Position numbers and translations under genes: made by a program. Source: Lachnoclostridium sp. (GTDB lineage: Bacteria > Bacillota_A > Clostridia > Lachnospirales > Lachnospiraceae). Taken from it: DNA of 29,763 nucleotides. Positions 6,883 through 15,559 of this stretch are shown here, piece after piece. Numbering within the stretch: the first letter of the stretch is position 1; every line of letters begins with the position of its first letter. The notes under the pieces are model-generated. The model worked only from the letters and a program-made list of their open reading frames with translations. It was not told the origin of the DNA and searched no databases. The stretch is from contig SVDR01000024.1 in assembly GCA_015057755.1 (NCBI GenBank), positions 1 through 29,763 of the forward strand, in the 5' to 3' direction.

Positions 6883-9524
6883 TATTCTACCAATCCATAT
6901 TTCACTTTAATTCGGTCTAACTTCTCTAACATCGGTTCCGCTGCCAGCATAATAAATATTACGGTTGCCAGTCCATGAATCAGGTCCATGGGTATTCCGG
7001 ATACATAATATGCCAGAATTACTGTTTTGGTCAAACCTTCTGTACCACGCATGACCGCTGAGGCAAAGTTCATGATTCCTCCATAAATCACAACAGCCGA
7101 AAATGCCCCGAATACTGCCAGAGAGTTTCTTGTTCTTCGCAGCCATCCCTTTCGAAATAGCACACCTGCCAGAAAACCAATGATGCCCATGCTGAACATC
7201 TGCCACGGTGTCCACGGTCCTTGTGAGAATAAAATGTTGGACACCAGCATCGTCATGGCGCCCACTAAGAATCCAGACTCTCCACCAAAAGCTACACCAA
7301 CAATGATCGTCAATGCCAAAACCGGTTTAAACTGAGGCAGCATGAAAAATGCACTTCTGGATGCAACACAGATCGCACAGAGAACAGAAATGGTAACCAG
7401 CTCTCTGGCTTTCGGTTTTCTTCCCTCAAACACAAGCAAAAATGGGAGCATACACTCCAGGAGAACCAGAATAGCAATCAAATTATAAAACTGATCGCCC
7501 AGATAAACCACACCTGCAAAAATAGTCAGCGGTATAAACAAAACAATTAGAACTGCTGCTATTTTTGTTCTTTTATCCAATTTTCGTTTTTGCTTCGGTG
7601 TCTGTACCAGAATCGGAGGTGCAGACCGACGTCCGATCGCCAGAATAAGTAAAAGCAAGTCTAAAATCAGAATACCGTATAATCCAGTCTGTGCTTCCGC
7701 TGCCTCTGTCAGACCGCCTGCGTTGATAAATTTCGATAGATCTGTAATACTGGTCGCATACAGGAAAATCAAAAACGCAATGATTCCGGTGGTCGCAGCC
7801 AGTGCTTTGCGCCAGATTGGAAGCTTTGCCGGTTGTTTCACAGTTTCCGCCTTCGAATATTCCGGTCGTTTTAATACCATATCTTTATACTCTGTGAACT
7901 CCGTTGTTCCACTGCAACAATGAATTACCTCTGCAGCTGTTACTGCCTTTGGCAATACATGTCTCGCCATTCGGTTGGCTGAGGTTGTATAGAAACTGTT
8001 CCCGGAGAAAAATTCCTGAGGAATTCCCTCTGCAACAATTGAACCATCAAAAAACAATCCACAACGATGTGCGTATTCTGCACAGAAATTCACATCATGG
8101 CTGACCATCAGGATCGTTACTCCCTGATCCAGCAGTCTTTCCAGAATCCTTGCAAACGAAACCTTAAATTCCGCGTCAAATCCTTTAGTCGGTTCATCCA
8201 AAAGCAAAATATCCGGTGAGGTTAAAAGAATCTTCGCCAATGCACTCCTCTGCTGTTCTCCTCCGGAGATATCGTACGGATGACGGTCTAAAAAGTCTTC
8301 CAGTTCACACACAGTTACGACCCATGCAACCATTTTTTCCTGTATTTCTTTTGTTAACTTCTGTCCGCGAAATACTTCGTGCAAATCTTCCCGTATAGTC
8401 TTTTTTACAAACAGCGCCTGCGGATTCTGCGGAAGAAGTCCTATCGTTCCTTTTGTCCGTACGGTTCCGCGATATGGACTATGTAATCCGGCAAGTGCTC
8501 TTAATGTGGTACTTTTTCCGGCTCCGTTTCCTCCCAAAAGCGCATAGAATTCGCCTTTTTTCAGTGTCAGAGAAAATCCCTTTACCACATCCGGCAAATC
8601 TCTCTCATACCGGAACCAGATGCCCTCGCATTCCAGAACTGTCTCAGTTTCCAACGGTATATCAACCTTCTCCGGCATTTTTAAAAATGGACATTCTTTT
8701 TCACGCTCTGTCAAAAATGAATTTCCGTCACGAATCGTCATCGGACAGGGAAGTTTCGTATCCAGAGCCGCCCATATCCGCATTGCAGCCGGCATCGCTA
8801 AAAACATTCCGCTGCCTTTTTCTTTTAAAAGCATTCCCACCTGCTCCGGACGATCGTCACACACAATCCGCCCATTTTCCATCACGATCACACGGTTTGC
8901 AAAAGGAAACACATCTTCCAGTCGGTGTTCTGTAACTATGACTGTTGTTCCAAGTTCACGGTTAATTCTTCCGATCAATGCCAGGAACTCAGAAGCCGCA
9001 ATCGGATCTAATTGGGCGGTCGGTTCATCCAAGATTAACACCTCCGGCTGCATGGCCATGATCGATGCAAGGCTTAAAATCTGTTTTTGACCGCCGGACA
9101 GCTCATTTATGTTCTTATAAAACCAACTCTCAATTCCGAAAAACGCAGCAATTTCCGCTACTCTGCGCCGAATCGTCGGTGTATCATATCCGAGACTTTC
9201 CAGACCAAAAGCCAGCTCATGCCAGACTTTATCTGTCACAATCTGATTATCCGGAGACTGCAGAACATAGCCGATCTCCTGCGCCTGTCTGCGGTGTTTT
9301 ACATTTTCCAACAACGCTCCTTTGTAAACAATCTCACCGGATAACCCGCCATATGGCGTCAGACATGTTTTCAGGTGCCGCAATAAGGTTGATTTTCCGC
9401 ATCCGGATGGTCCGCAGAGGATTACAAATTCACCGTTCTGAATGGAAAAGCTGACATTTGACAATACGTTCTTATGACTTTCCGGATACTGAAAGGTCAC
9501 ATTGCGGAATCCATAGATTTCCAT
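6882..9524 (-). CDS. Fused ECF transporter: two ATPase domains plus CbrT-like S component
   Basis: This 880-residue protein fuses three ECF parts. ATPase 1 has Walker A GPSGCGKST at 38-46, LSGGQ at 142-146, Walker B LILDEP at 163-168 and the H-loop at 200. ATPase 2 has GGNGAGKST at 331-339, SGGEQ at 420-424, LLLDEP at 440-445 and His476. About four membrane segments (570-700) follow, then a six-helix S component (about 706-865). The S part contains MLPQFKPVLALTI and QGPWTPWQMF, patterns I associate with CbrT-type (cobalamin/precursor) substrate-binding components. The product should energise and bind corrinoid at the membrane together with EcfT, encoded just upstream with a 28-base overlap. 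The cobalamin riboswitch at the head of the operon supports the substrate. Gene symbols for this fusion are unsettled. Confidence 0.93.
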   Translation of the reverse strand: MEIYGFRNVTFQYPESHKNVLSNVSFSIQNGEFVILCGPSGCGKSTLLRHLKTCLTPYGGLSGEIVYKGALLENVKHRRQAQEIGYVLQSPDNQIVTDKVWHELAFGLESLGYDTPTIRRRVAEIAAFFGIESWFYKNINELSGGQKQILSLASIMAMQPEVLILDEPTAQLDPIAASEFLALIGRINRELGTTVIVTEHRLEDVFPFANRVIVMENGRIVCDDRPEQVGMLLKEKGSGMFLAMPAAMRIWAALDTKLPCPMTIRDGNSFLTEREKECPFLKMPEKVDIPLETETVLECEGIWFRYERDLPDVVKGFSLTLKKGEFYALLGGNGAGKSTTLRALAGLHSPYRGTVRTKGTIGLLPQNPQALFVKKTIREDLHEVFRGQKLTKEIQEKMVAWVVTVCELEDFLDRHPYDISGGEQQRSALAKILLTSPDILLLDEPTKGFDAEFKVSFARILERLLDQGVTILMVSHDVNFCAEYAHRCGLFFDGSIVAEGIPQEFFSGNSFYTTSANRMARHVLPKAVTAAEVIHCCSGTTEFTEYKDMVLKRPEYSKAETVKQPAKLPIWRKALAATTGIIAFLIFLYATSITDLSKFINAGGLTEAAEAQTGLYGILILDLLLLILAIGRRSAPPILVQTPKQKRKLDKRTKIAAVLIVLFIPLTIFAGVVYLGDQFYNLIAILVLLECMLPFLLVFEGRKPKARELVTISVLCAICVASRSAFFMLPQFKPVLALTIIVGVAFGGESGFLVGAMTMLVSNILFSQGPWTPWQMFSMGIIGFLAGVLFRKGWLRRTRNSLAVFGAFSAVVIYGGIMNFASAVMRGTEGLTKTVILAYYVSGIPMDLIHGLATVIFIMLAAEPMLEKLDRIKVKYGLVE

Positions 9525-10411
9525 TTCCTATCCTCCAAATAATTCAAAATAACCGGTGACATACAAAGGAACCAGTAAGCAACATAAAACCAGATTGTAT
9601 ACCGATCAATTCCTGCGAACCGGATACTTGGAAGGTAGCGGAACCCAAATACAAGTGCCGCTGCTCCCATTAAGATATAAAATCCGCAAAATCCAAACCA
9701 GACCATCGCCGCCTGATCCCGTTCGTCAAATCGATAATTGGAAAATGCCGTACGTCCCTTCAGACCAAATCCGCGGCTTTTCATACTGTCCGCAGTCTCA
9801 ATCGCTTCCTCCAGCGACCATGTGATCAGAATCGAAATGATCGTAACCGCTGTCTTTGTACGATTCCAGAGACTTCCGGAGGACACATCCCGTCCGATAC
9901 ACCGCTGCGCCACTACAATGTGGTTCAACTGCGTTTTTAATTTCGGTATCCATCTTAACGTCATACTGAGAATGAGCGACATCGTTGGAATAGCTCCTCC
10001 AAAAAGATAAATGAATTTATCAGAGGTCATCACGCGATTGAAATTCACAAACCAAATCATTACCGTTGCCAGCATGACTCCTGCTGAAATCCCGTACAGA
10101 ATACTTTCCAGTGTCAGCGGATTTCCTGTCGGAAAGTAAAGCAAGATAGTAACACCGCCATGATTAAATGCCGGATTAATAAAAGCAGTCAGCAAAACCA
10201 TTGGAATACATGCCTTCACTGAAAATCTCAAAGCCTGTTTTCCTTCACACCGGATCGCATACCATATCGCTGATATACAGGAAATCACCTGTGTTGCCGG
10301 ATGATTTAACACCATGGAAAACCCAAGCACGATCGCAAAATAAAGAAAGTTGATCAATGGGTGATACGTCCGGAACACATCTTGTTTTCGAATCCTAGTT
10401 TCCAACTGCAT
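9497..10411 (-). CDS. ecfT: ECF transporter transmembrane (T) component
   Basis: This 304-residue membrane protein has the EcfT layout: an N-terminal helical bundle and a cytoplasmic coupling region that contacts the ATPases. The coupling motif shows as ADSMKSRGFG (207-216), the Ala/Ser-Arg-Gly signature, and a weaker first copy lies near AQRCIGRD (168-175). It joins the two fused ATPase domains to the S component and drives toppling of the S part during import. The start was set at ATG 10411, five bases after AGGTGG, inside the end of the lipoprotein gene (17-base overlap). Its own end overlaps the fused ATPase gene by 28 bases. Both overlaps argue for translational coupling and a fixed complex. 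Confidence 0.93.
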   Translation of the reverse strand: MQLETRIRKQDVFRTYHPLINFLYFAIVLGFSMVLNHPATQVISCISAIWYAIRCEGKQALRFSVKACIPMVLLTAFINPAFNHGGVTILLYFPTGNPLTLESILYGISAGVMLATVMIWFVNFNRVMTSDKFIYLFGGAIPTMSLILSMTLRWIPKLKTQLNHIVVAQRCIGRDVSSGSLWNRTKTAVTIISILITWSLEEAIETADSMKSRGFGLKGRTAFSNYRFDERDQAAMVWFGFCGFYILMGAAALVFGFRYLPSIRFAGIDRYTIWFYVAYWFLCMSPVILNYLEDRKWKSMDSAM

Positions 10412-11684
10412 TCGCACCACCTATATCTTTACCGAGATTACATGTAAATCGCCATTCTACCACATCTCCGTCCGCCAACTGATATCTGGAACAGCCATAG
10501 TTTGGATACCAGCCATTGACACGGTACATCCAGCCGGAACCGCTTCCACAGTCGAATTCGTAAAGATTGTGAATGCCCTCGATATAGGCACTGTTATAAA
10601 TCGGTGTCCACGAAGATTCCATGTGGATCCCTTCATCCTGACAAATTCGCTGGAGCACATTGTAAACCGATTCTCCCTTGGAAAACTTCACTTTTTTCTT
10701 CTTTAAGATTACTCCGTTAGACGGAACCATCTCTAATTTGTCCGGATCCAGATCATCCAGATTGTTTAAAATGGTCGCACATTCGATGGAAAACGTACAT
10801 GTATAAGTCTCCTCATCGTCCACTTCCTGATTTTCAGGCTCAACCGGCAGCGGTTTTCCTTCCGGAACCGGATCGGTATTGTATTTGTCTTTGCCCTTCT
10901 GTTTTCCGTTAGAATACACACGACCACTGCTGTTTTGAGCTGCCGTTAAATAATCATCAGCTTTATTTTCCTTCTCAGTATTCGTATTTTTATTGGAACC
11001 ATCTGTTGAAACATCTGCCGCGTTTTGTTTCTCTGTATTTTCAGAAACATAAACCTTCGCTTCCGTATTGTCATCTTCGACTGCAGACAAATACGAATCG
11101 TCTTGTTCCGTCTCCTTTTCACTCAGAGCCGTTGTTTCTGCACCAGCTTCCTCTGACCGGACATCTTCTGACACGATTTCATCCGTCACGATCTCGTCTG
11201 CCATGATCGTACAGATTCCCAACGTTTCATTTACTGAGAAGTTCAAAATCGTCTCTTTTGTTCCGGTAATGGAAACCGAGGACACCGCCTGATCATTTTG
11301 GTAAACGGTCGCACCCTGTGCATCCCAAATATCATTTAAATGAATCGACAGCAGTGCAGGAAATCCAAACGGCTGCTGCTCTGCAAATACAATCCGCAGA
11401 CTACCTTCTTCAATATCTTCCAGTCCAATCTGAAAATTAATATCTCTGCATTCGGTTAGATCACTTCCAAATACTGTCCATTCATAAAGCAGATCATTGG
11501 ACATCCCTTGGAACACAGCGATTGCATTTTCTTTCCGAATCTGTTCAAACGTTCTCTGTTCAACAATTCCCTTTTCCGGAAGTTCCATTGCATTCTGCAG
11601 GTCGATCTTTGAAAAATTACCGCTGCAGCCACATAAGCTAACGAATAAAAGCAGACACAATATCCATTTCAAGTATTTTTTCAT
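10395..11684 (-). CDS. Lipoprotein with C-terminal DUF4430 (transcobalamin beta-like) domain
   Basis: 429 residues. A lipoprotein signal (MKKYLKWILC...LCGC, lipid-modified Cys20) anchors it outside the membrane. An N-terminal globular region (about 40-165) of unknown type is followed by a charged, Thr/Ser/Glu/Asn-rich linker (about 165-290) with no predicted fold. The C-terminal domain (about 293-416) is DUF4430, recognised by the SGSGWMYRVNG segment and the final LADGDVVEWRF. In animals this domain is the beta half of intrinsic factor and transcobalamin and covers bound cobalamin. The long flexible linker would let it reach away from the wall. The start follows GGAGAA, which overlaps the stop of the cohesin-like gene, and its end overlaps ecfT. 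Corrinoid binding is inferred from fold and context. Confidence 0.87.
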   Translation of the reverse strand: MKKYLKWILCLLLFVSLCGCSGNFSKIDLQNAMELPEKGIVEQRTFEQIRKENAIAVFQGMSNDLLYEWTVFGSDLTECRDINFQIGLEDIEEGSLRIVFAEQQPFGFPALLSIHLNDIWDAQGATVYQNDQAVSSVSITGTKETILNFSVNETLGICTIMADEIVTDEIVSEDVRSEEAGAETTALSEKETEQDDSYLSAVEDDNTEAKVYVSENTEKQNAADVSTDGSNKNTNTEKENKADDYLTAAQNSSGRVYSNGKQKGKDKYNTDPVPEGKPLPVEPENQEVDDEETYTCTFSIECATILNNLDDLDPDKLEMVPSNGVILKKKKVKFSKGESVYNVLQRICQDEGIHMESSWTPIYNSAYIEGIHNLYEFDCGSGSGWMYRVNGWYPNYGCSRYQLADGDVVEWRFTCNLGKDIGGANAVGN

Positions 11685-11687
11685 CTT

Positions 11688-12284
11688 TTATTCTCCGATC
11701 ACCACTCTGCTGTTTTTCGTCTTCAATGTGCCGGTCGTCATGGCAAGGCTCTTACTCTCATCAGACGCGGCAAACACAGCATCCTCCAAAATCAGATCAT
11801 ACACATCTCCTGCTCTTGCACTGCCTCGAAGACGGAATCGAAGGCGAAGGACTATATTATCTTCTTCTGCCAGCAATTCCTTGCTGAATGCATGCTTTCC
11901 TCCCGTAAGATCCAGATACATAAGGTTGATCATTCCGGTTTTGTTGCATTGCTCCGGATTGCAGAGCCACTCAGGGAGCTGGCGTGCCACACCAGCTCCA
12001 TTTGCTTCTCCCAGAACAAATACATTTCCTTCTTCTACACCCAGAAATTCCAAACAGGAAGAATCAAAACTGATGCTCATGCTGGCCGCCGGATACAAAG
12101 CTTCCCCAAATGCAGAAACAGACATATCTAATACAAACGTATCCGTCTCAGAAACGCTGATTTTCTGCGGTGTTTCAATGGTCAGTGTGGGATTTGCACC
12201 TGTATTCTCTGTGCCTCTTTTAACCACGATCCATACCATCATCAGCAATATGATTCCCCCAAAAACCAGCCATTGTTTTTTCAT
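11688..12284 (-). CDS. Membrane-anchored cohesin-like domain protein
   Basis: 198 residues: an N-terminal signal anchor (about 5-21, QWLVFGGIILLMMVWIVV) and one extracellular beta-sandwich of about 150 residues. Features resembling cohesin/CBM-like folds are the opening TLTIETPQKISVSETDTFVLD, the strand pair SMSISFDSSCLEFLGV and the closing LRLRFRLRGSARAGD. No enzyme motifs are present. The upstream neighbour ends in a dockerin module, so the two products probably dock, pinning the secreted protein to the membrane. I chose ATG 12284 after GAAAGGAACC; an ATG nine codons earlier has no clear site. The next gene begins three bases beyond its stop. The cohesin assignment is by pattern only and is the weaker half of the pair. 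Confidence 0.72.
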   Translation of the reverse strand: MKKQWLVFGGIILLMMVWIVVKRGTENTGANPTLTIETPQKISVSETDTFVLDMSVSAFGEALYPAASMSISFDSSCLEFLGVEEGNVFVLGEANGAGVARQLPEWLCNPEQCNKTGMINLMYLDLTGGKHAFSKELLAEEDNIVLRLRFRLRGSARAGDVYDLILEDAVFAASDESKSLAMTTGTLKTKNSRVVIGE

Positions 12285-12323
12285 TCTGGTTCCTTTCTTC
12301 TCCTCTTTCATGGAACATTCCTT

Positions 12324-15152
12324 TTATTCAGGATCTGATTCGCCTTCACCGTTTAGTGTTGCGGCTTTGATTACAACTGCAAGATCACTGTGATCAACAA
12401 ATGCTTCTACAATACCAAGGGCATCGAATGTGTTGATTCTGCTGTCACCATTGACGTTCATTGCAAGGATTTCACGATCATCCGGTTTCTCACCTTTTCT
12501 CAGCCATGCATCTACAGTAGCAAGTGCATCCTGCGCGTTGATCCATCCATCATTATTGGAGTCACCGAAAACAATCGGAGTTGTATGCTCATTTTCAAAT
12601 GTGTAATTTGCAAGCTTTGTAAACTCTGTCATTTTGATTGATGCATCAACAATCGCCACATAGGAAAGACAATCTGTTTTTTCAGTAATTTCAGCGCTAT
12701 ATAAGAATTCAATTTCATTGCTTCCATCATCAAAGAGAAGCTTATTGGCCTGATCTACACCAGTCACAGCAATTGCAACCGCTTTCTTGTCAGATGGGAT
12801 CAAATCTACACCATCACCTGTATACAGACATACGGCACTCAGAGAAATACCAGAACTGATCACATCGACAGTTCCCTTTGCCTTCTCTGTATTTACAACG
12901 ATCATGGAATCATCTGCGGATGAATCGGAAGATAATTTCACAGACATTCCTGTAACAGCAATATCCAGGCTCTCTTCGATATCGCCAACTCCAAATTTCA
13001 CAGTAAATAATTCTGCCGGATAATTACTTCCGGAAATAGTGATATCGCTGTTTTGGTTGGCATCGAAATAAACCACTCGCAATTTTCCTGTGTCTTCTTC
13101 CAGATTGAACTGTACCTCTCCACCTTCCAGTCTGCTACCCGGAATTACATCTTTTACGCTCAGTTCTTCCGGAACAGACATGATAAAGTCAATTAACTTA
13201 TAGCCTGCATCATTGTCCCATTTGTTGATGCTGAGAATCGCATTGAAGCTTTCTTTGTTTGCAGAAATTTCATCCGGGATTCCAAGTTTGACGGTCATCT
13301 CGTCTGTCTCTTCTTCCTCGGTATCAGAAGTTTCAAAATCCACATCACTATAATCAAATAGTCCTGTCTTTTCATTCAATAAACGATCATAAGCAACCAA
13401 CGCATAACAAGATTGGTCGGTAGCCATTCCATTAGCACCAGCTCCGATGATATGCTGGAATCTGGCTTCCTCTTCCATATAATGCGCCAATAATGCATCT
13501 ACAACCGATTTTTCATTTTTGATAAAACGACTGTCTGTATCTGGATTGATATCCCAAATCGTACAGGCAATGATCACCCATGCACAGCTCTCAGAGCATT
13601 CACTTCCTCCGGATTCAAATGCTCCATTTTCGTGCTGCATACCGGACAGACATTCAAAGGCTTCGTCACAGGCGGTTTTGACCGCTTCCTGATCTCTATA
13701 CGGATATAAAGCAGTCAGTGCCATACCGGTCACATCCGGATCAGATGCATATTCTTTATTTGCAGTCAATGCCCAGCCGCCGTCATTATGCTGTGCCTCA
13801 AGGATCGCATCCACACACTGCTGGCGAATGGTTGTATCATCCGTTTCGTAATCATTGGAATCCAATGCGATCAATGCCCAGATTGTACCGTTAAGTCCCT
13901 GTTTTTTTATCCAAGTGAAATCATCATACGGTTCGATCAAGTTCCAGTCACCAACACTTGTCGCATCTTTGCCAAGTGCAGATAATGCTACGATCAAACG
14001 AGAGTTTTCTGTGGATTTATTTTTATGTAATGCACCGTTCATATTCACACTGGCTGCCGTCTCATTGACTGTTTCTACGATACGGTCGTAGTAATCTGTG
14101 AAATATGTATGGTCTTTTTCAAAATAACCGCCGCGTGCAAGACTGAAAACGGTCCACTCGCCTGCATCTGTTCCAAAGGCCGGTTCTGTCACGGTTTCCG
14201 CAAGCTTTTTCATTGTCGCAGTTAATACTTCACTGACCTCCTGCGGTTCTTCCGGAGTTGAATTTTCTGCTTCCCCGGCAGTCACACTCACCACCGCATA
14301 CGCCGGTGCTGAAACAATGGACTCCGGATACTCTGCTCCGTATCCGCCATCTGCCCAGAGATACCATGTGCCTGCAGATGGGAATGTGATTTCTGCACAG
14401 CCACTTCCATCAGTAGTCACAGTCCCAGTCTCATTTCCATAAGAAGAGCCATAGAACACCGTATAGTCTGCTTCATCATAAACAGTTGCCCCTGAACCCA
14501 TTCCGGAATAAGAACGTACCAGTTTTACAGAAAGCGCTTCCCCTGCTTCCGCTGTATAGGCATGGGTAAATTCATCATCTTCATTTGCAAAAAAATGAAA
14601 ACCATAATTGGAATCCATATAAAAATCCCAACTGGAAAAGCTTGCAAGATCAATATAATCGCCTGCTTCTAAGACAATCTGATCGGAAGTAGCTCCCCAG
14701 CCGGCACTTGCCAACGGATATTCACCGTTGAGGTAATAGTTCAGATTTTCATCAAAACCAAAAATTCCACCCGCAAAATAGGAACTTCCCGGACTGCCTG
14801 TAAAGGTTACATCACTCCAGTTTCCCCCATAAAGATTTTCATGAGCATAAATGATCAGCTGCAGCGCTGTGATATCCGGAGTTCCGTCAAGATTTTCATC
14901 GTACAGATATTCTCCCAGACCATAAGATTCCAAGTCTATCGAAGCAACATCCGAAAGAGATACAGGAACATACGCTATCGCATCACCATTTTGATCCGCA
15001 ATAAACTGTCCATCATAACTCACAGAGATATACACATTCTCCGCTCCACCATTTCTCGTCCTCGCCGCCAGCGCGGAAACCGGCATCATTCCGAGAACCA
15101 TTGCGACTGTCAGTAAAAAGCTGAGCAGTCTAACCTGCATTTTCTTAAACAT
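12324..15152 (-). CDS. Secreted intrinsic-factor-like protein with C-terminal dockerin
   Basis: 942 residues, exported: a signal peptide of about 29 residues ends in SALA-A. Residues 40-175 look DUF4430-like (a calcium-like DENLDGTPD loop, ALQLIIYAHENLYGG, NYYLNGEYPLASAGWG, LEAGDYIDL). Residues 180-292 form an Ig-like beta domain. Residues 325-600 form an alpha/alpha barrel of the squalene-cyclase/intrinsic-factor type, with repeats such as AQHNDGGWAL and MQHENGAFESGG. Residues 618-765 resemble a cohesin/beta-sandwich. Residues 862-917 are a dockerin with two calcium loops (DSNNDGWINAQD, NVNGDSRINTFD). No cyclase acid motif is seen. An alpha/alpha barrel plus DUF4430 is the make-up of animal intrinsic factor. 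The start follows AAGGGAG; the riboswitch and terminator precede it. Confidence 0.85.
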   Translation of the reverse strand: MFKKMQVRLLSFLLTVAMVLGMMPVSALAARTRNGGAENVYISVSYDGQFIADQNGDAIAYVPVSLSDVASIDLESYGLGEYLYDENLDGTPDITALQLIIYAHENLYGGNWSDVTFTGSPGSSYFAGGIFGFDENLNYYLNGEYPLASAGWGATSDQIVLEAGDYIDLASFSSWDFYMDSNYGFHFFANEDDEFTHAYTAEAGEALSVKLVRSYSGMGSGATVYDEADYTVFYGSSYGNETGTVTTDGSGCAEITFPSAGTWYLWADGGYGAEYPESIVSAPAYAVVSVTAGEAENSTPEEPQEVSEVLTATMKKLAETVTEPAFGTDAGEWTVFSLARGGYFEKDHTYFTDYYDRIVETVNETAASVNMNGALHKNKSTENSRLIVALSALGKDATSVGDWNLIEPYDDFTWIKKQGLNGTIWALIALDSNDYETDDTTIRQQCVDAILEAQHNDGGWALTANKEYASDPDVTGMALTALYPYRDQEAVKTACDEAFECLSGMQHENGAFESGGSECSESCAWVIIACTIWDINPDTDSRFIKNEKSVVDALLAHYMEEEARFQHIIGAGANGMATDQSCYALVAYDRLLNEKTGLFDYSDVDFETSDTEEEETDEMTVKLGIPDEISANKESFNAILSINKWDNDAGYKLIDFIMSVPEELSVKDVIPGSRLEGGEVQFNLEEDTGKLRVVYFDANQNSDITISGSNYPAELFTVKFGVGDIEESLDIAVTGMSVKLSSDSSADDSMIVVNTEKAKGTVDVISSGISLSAVCLYTGDGVDLIPSDKKAVAIAVTGVDQANKLLFDDGSNEIEFLYSAEITEKTDCLSYVAIVDASIKMTEFTKLANYTFENEHTTPIVFGDSNNDGWINAQDALATVDAWLRKGEKPDDREILAMNVNGDSRINTFDALGIVEAFVDHSDLAVVIKAATLNGEGESDPE

Positions 15153-15210
15153 ACTTTTTCTCCCTTCCTTTTGGTCGGACATGGAAGCTGTCTGGAAAAT
15201 ATTCTTGTAA

Positions 15211-15245
15211 AACAAAAAACCGCAACACCAAAAATGGTGCTGCGG
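15211..15245 (-). terminator. Leader terminator (riboswitch expression platform)
   Basis: On the minus strand CCGCA-CACCA and TGGTG-TGCGG form a ten-pair stem with one A/C mismatch and an AAAA/TTTT loop (15220-15245). T's follow (rc of 15211-15219). It lies between the riboswitch and the first gene, about 60 bases before the start codon. Cobalamin binding probably favours this hairpin and stops transcription. Confidence 0.9.
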
Positions 15246-15306
15246 CCGATTTTCCACAACAAAAAAACACTACCCCATCCGTACTTGCAGATTCTTGTAG
15301 TTATCT

Positions 15307-15486
15307 ATTTGAGCAGTTCTCCTGACTTGCATATCATAAGCTCCACATGGCCTTCTCAGTTTTCACCAATGACCGGCTTTCACCTCATGTGGCGCCTCCC
15401 TGCTTACAGTGGCGGTACCGTTCGTGAATTGCACACGATTCTCTATTCTCCCGTGGAACTGTTACCGCTTCCACAGGCACTCAAAT
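15307..15486 (-). ncRNA. Cobalamin (B12) riboswitch
   Basis: Read on the minus strand, the leader shows the core cobalamin riboswitch landmarks in order: closing stem P1 (ATTTGAG at 15486-15480 pairing with CTCAAAT at 15313-15307), GCCACTGTAA (15413-15404), a GGTGAAA...CATTGGTGAAAAC-type core stretch, and AGTCAGGAGAACTGC (15327-15313), the B12-box-like 3' element. It controls the five-gene operon 6882-15152. Family membership (RF00174) is clear by eye; whether it prefers adenosyl- or hydroxo/methylcobalamin cannot be told. Confidence 0.95.
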
Positions 15487-15504
15487 AATTATTTAACTTG
15501 TTTT

Positions 15505-15533
15505 AAAATAACACCTTATTTCAGTTTTGTCAA
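15505..15533 (-). promoter_or_regulatory. Promoter of the cobalamin-uptake operon
   Basis: A perfect -35 TTGACA (15533-15528) and a -10 TATTTT (15510-15505) are separated by 17 bases. Transcription would start about 10 bases before the riboswitch P1 stem. The region is back to back with the pepF promoter. Confidence 0.85.
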
Positions 15534-15559
15534 TTATTACAAATGTGTCCAGACACTAT

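Noticed and set aside
8453..9090. Plus-strand open frames opposite the ATPase domains
   Set aside because: They are antisense shadows of the conserved ABC ATPase coding strand; no start signals.
11497..12393. Long plus-strand open frame (about 298 codons)
   Set aside because: It lies opposite the cohesin-like and lipoprotein genes, has no ribosome binding site, and its translation is low-complexity Ser/Pro-rich antisense sequence.
12324..15152. Squalene-hopene cyclase or prenyltransferase enzyme
   Set aside because: The barrel repeats resemble these enzymes, but the protein is secreted, carries a dockerin, shows no DXDD-type acid motif and is under a cobalamin riboswitch.
11688..15152. Cellulosome component
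   Set aside because: The dockerin and cohesin-like domains suggested it, but no glycosidase, CBM or scaffoldin is present and the operon context is vitamin transport.
15171..15488. Plus-strand open frame over the leader
   Set aside because: It runs antisense to the cobalamin riboswitch and terminator, and no coding features or binding site support it.
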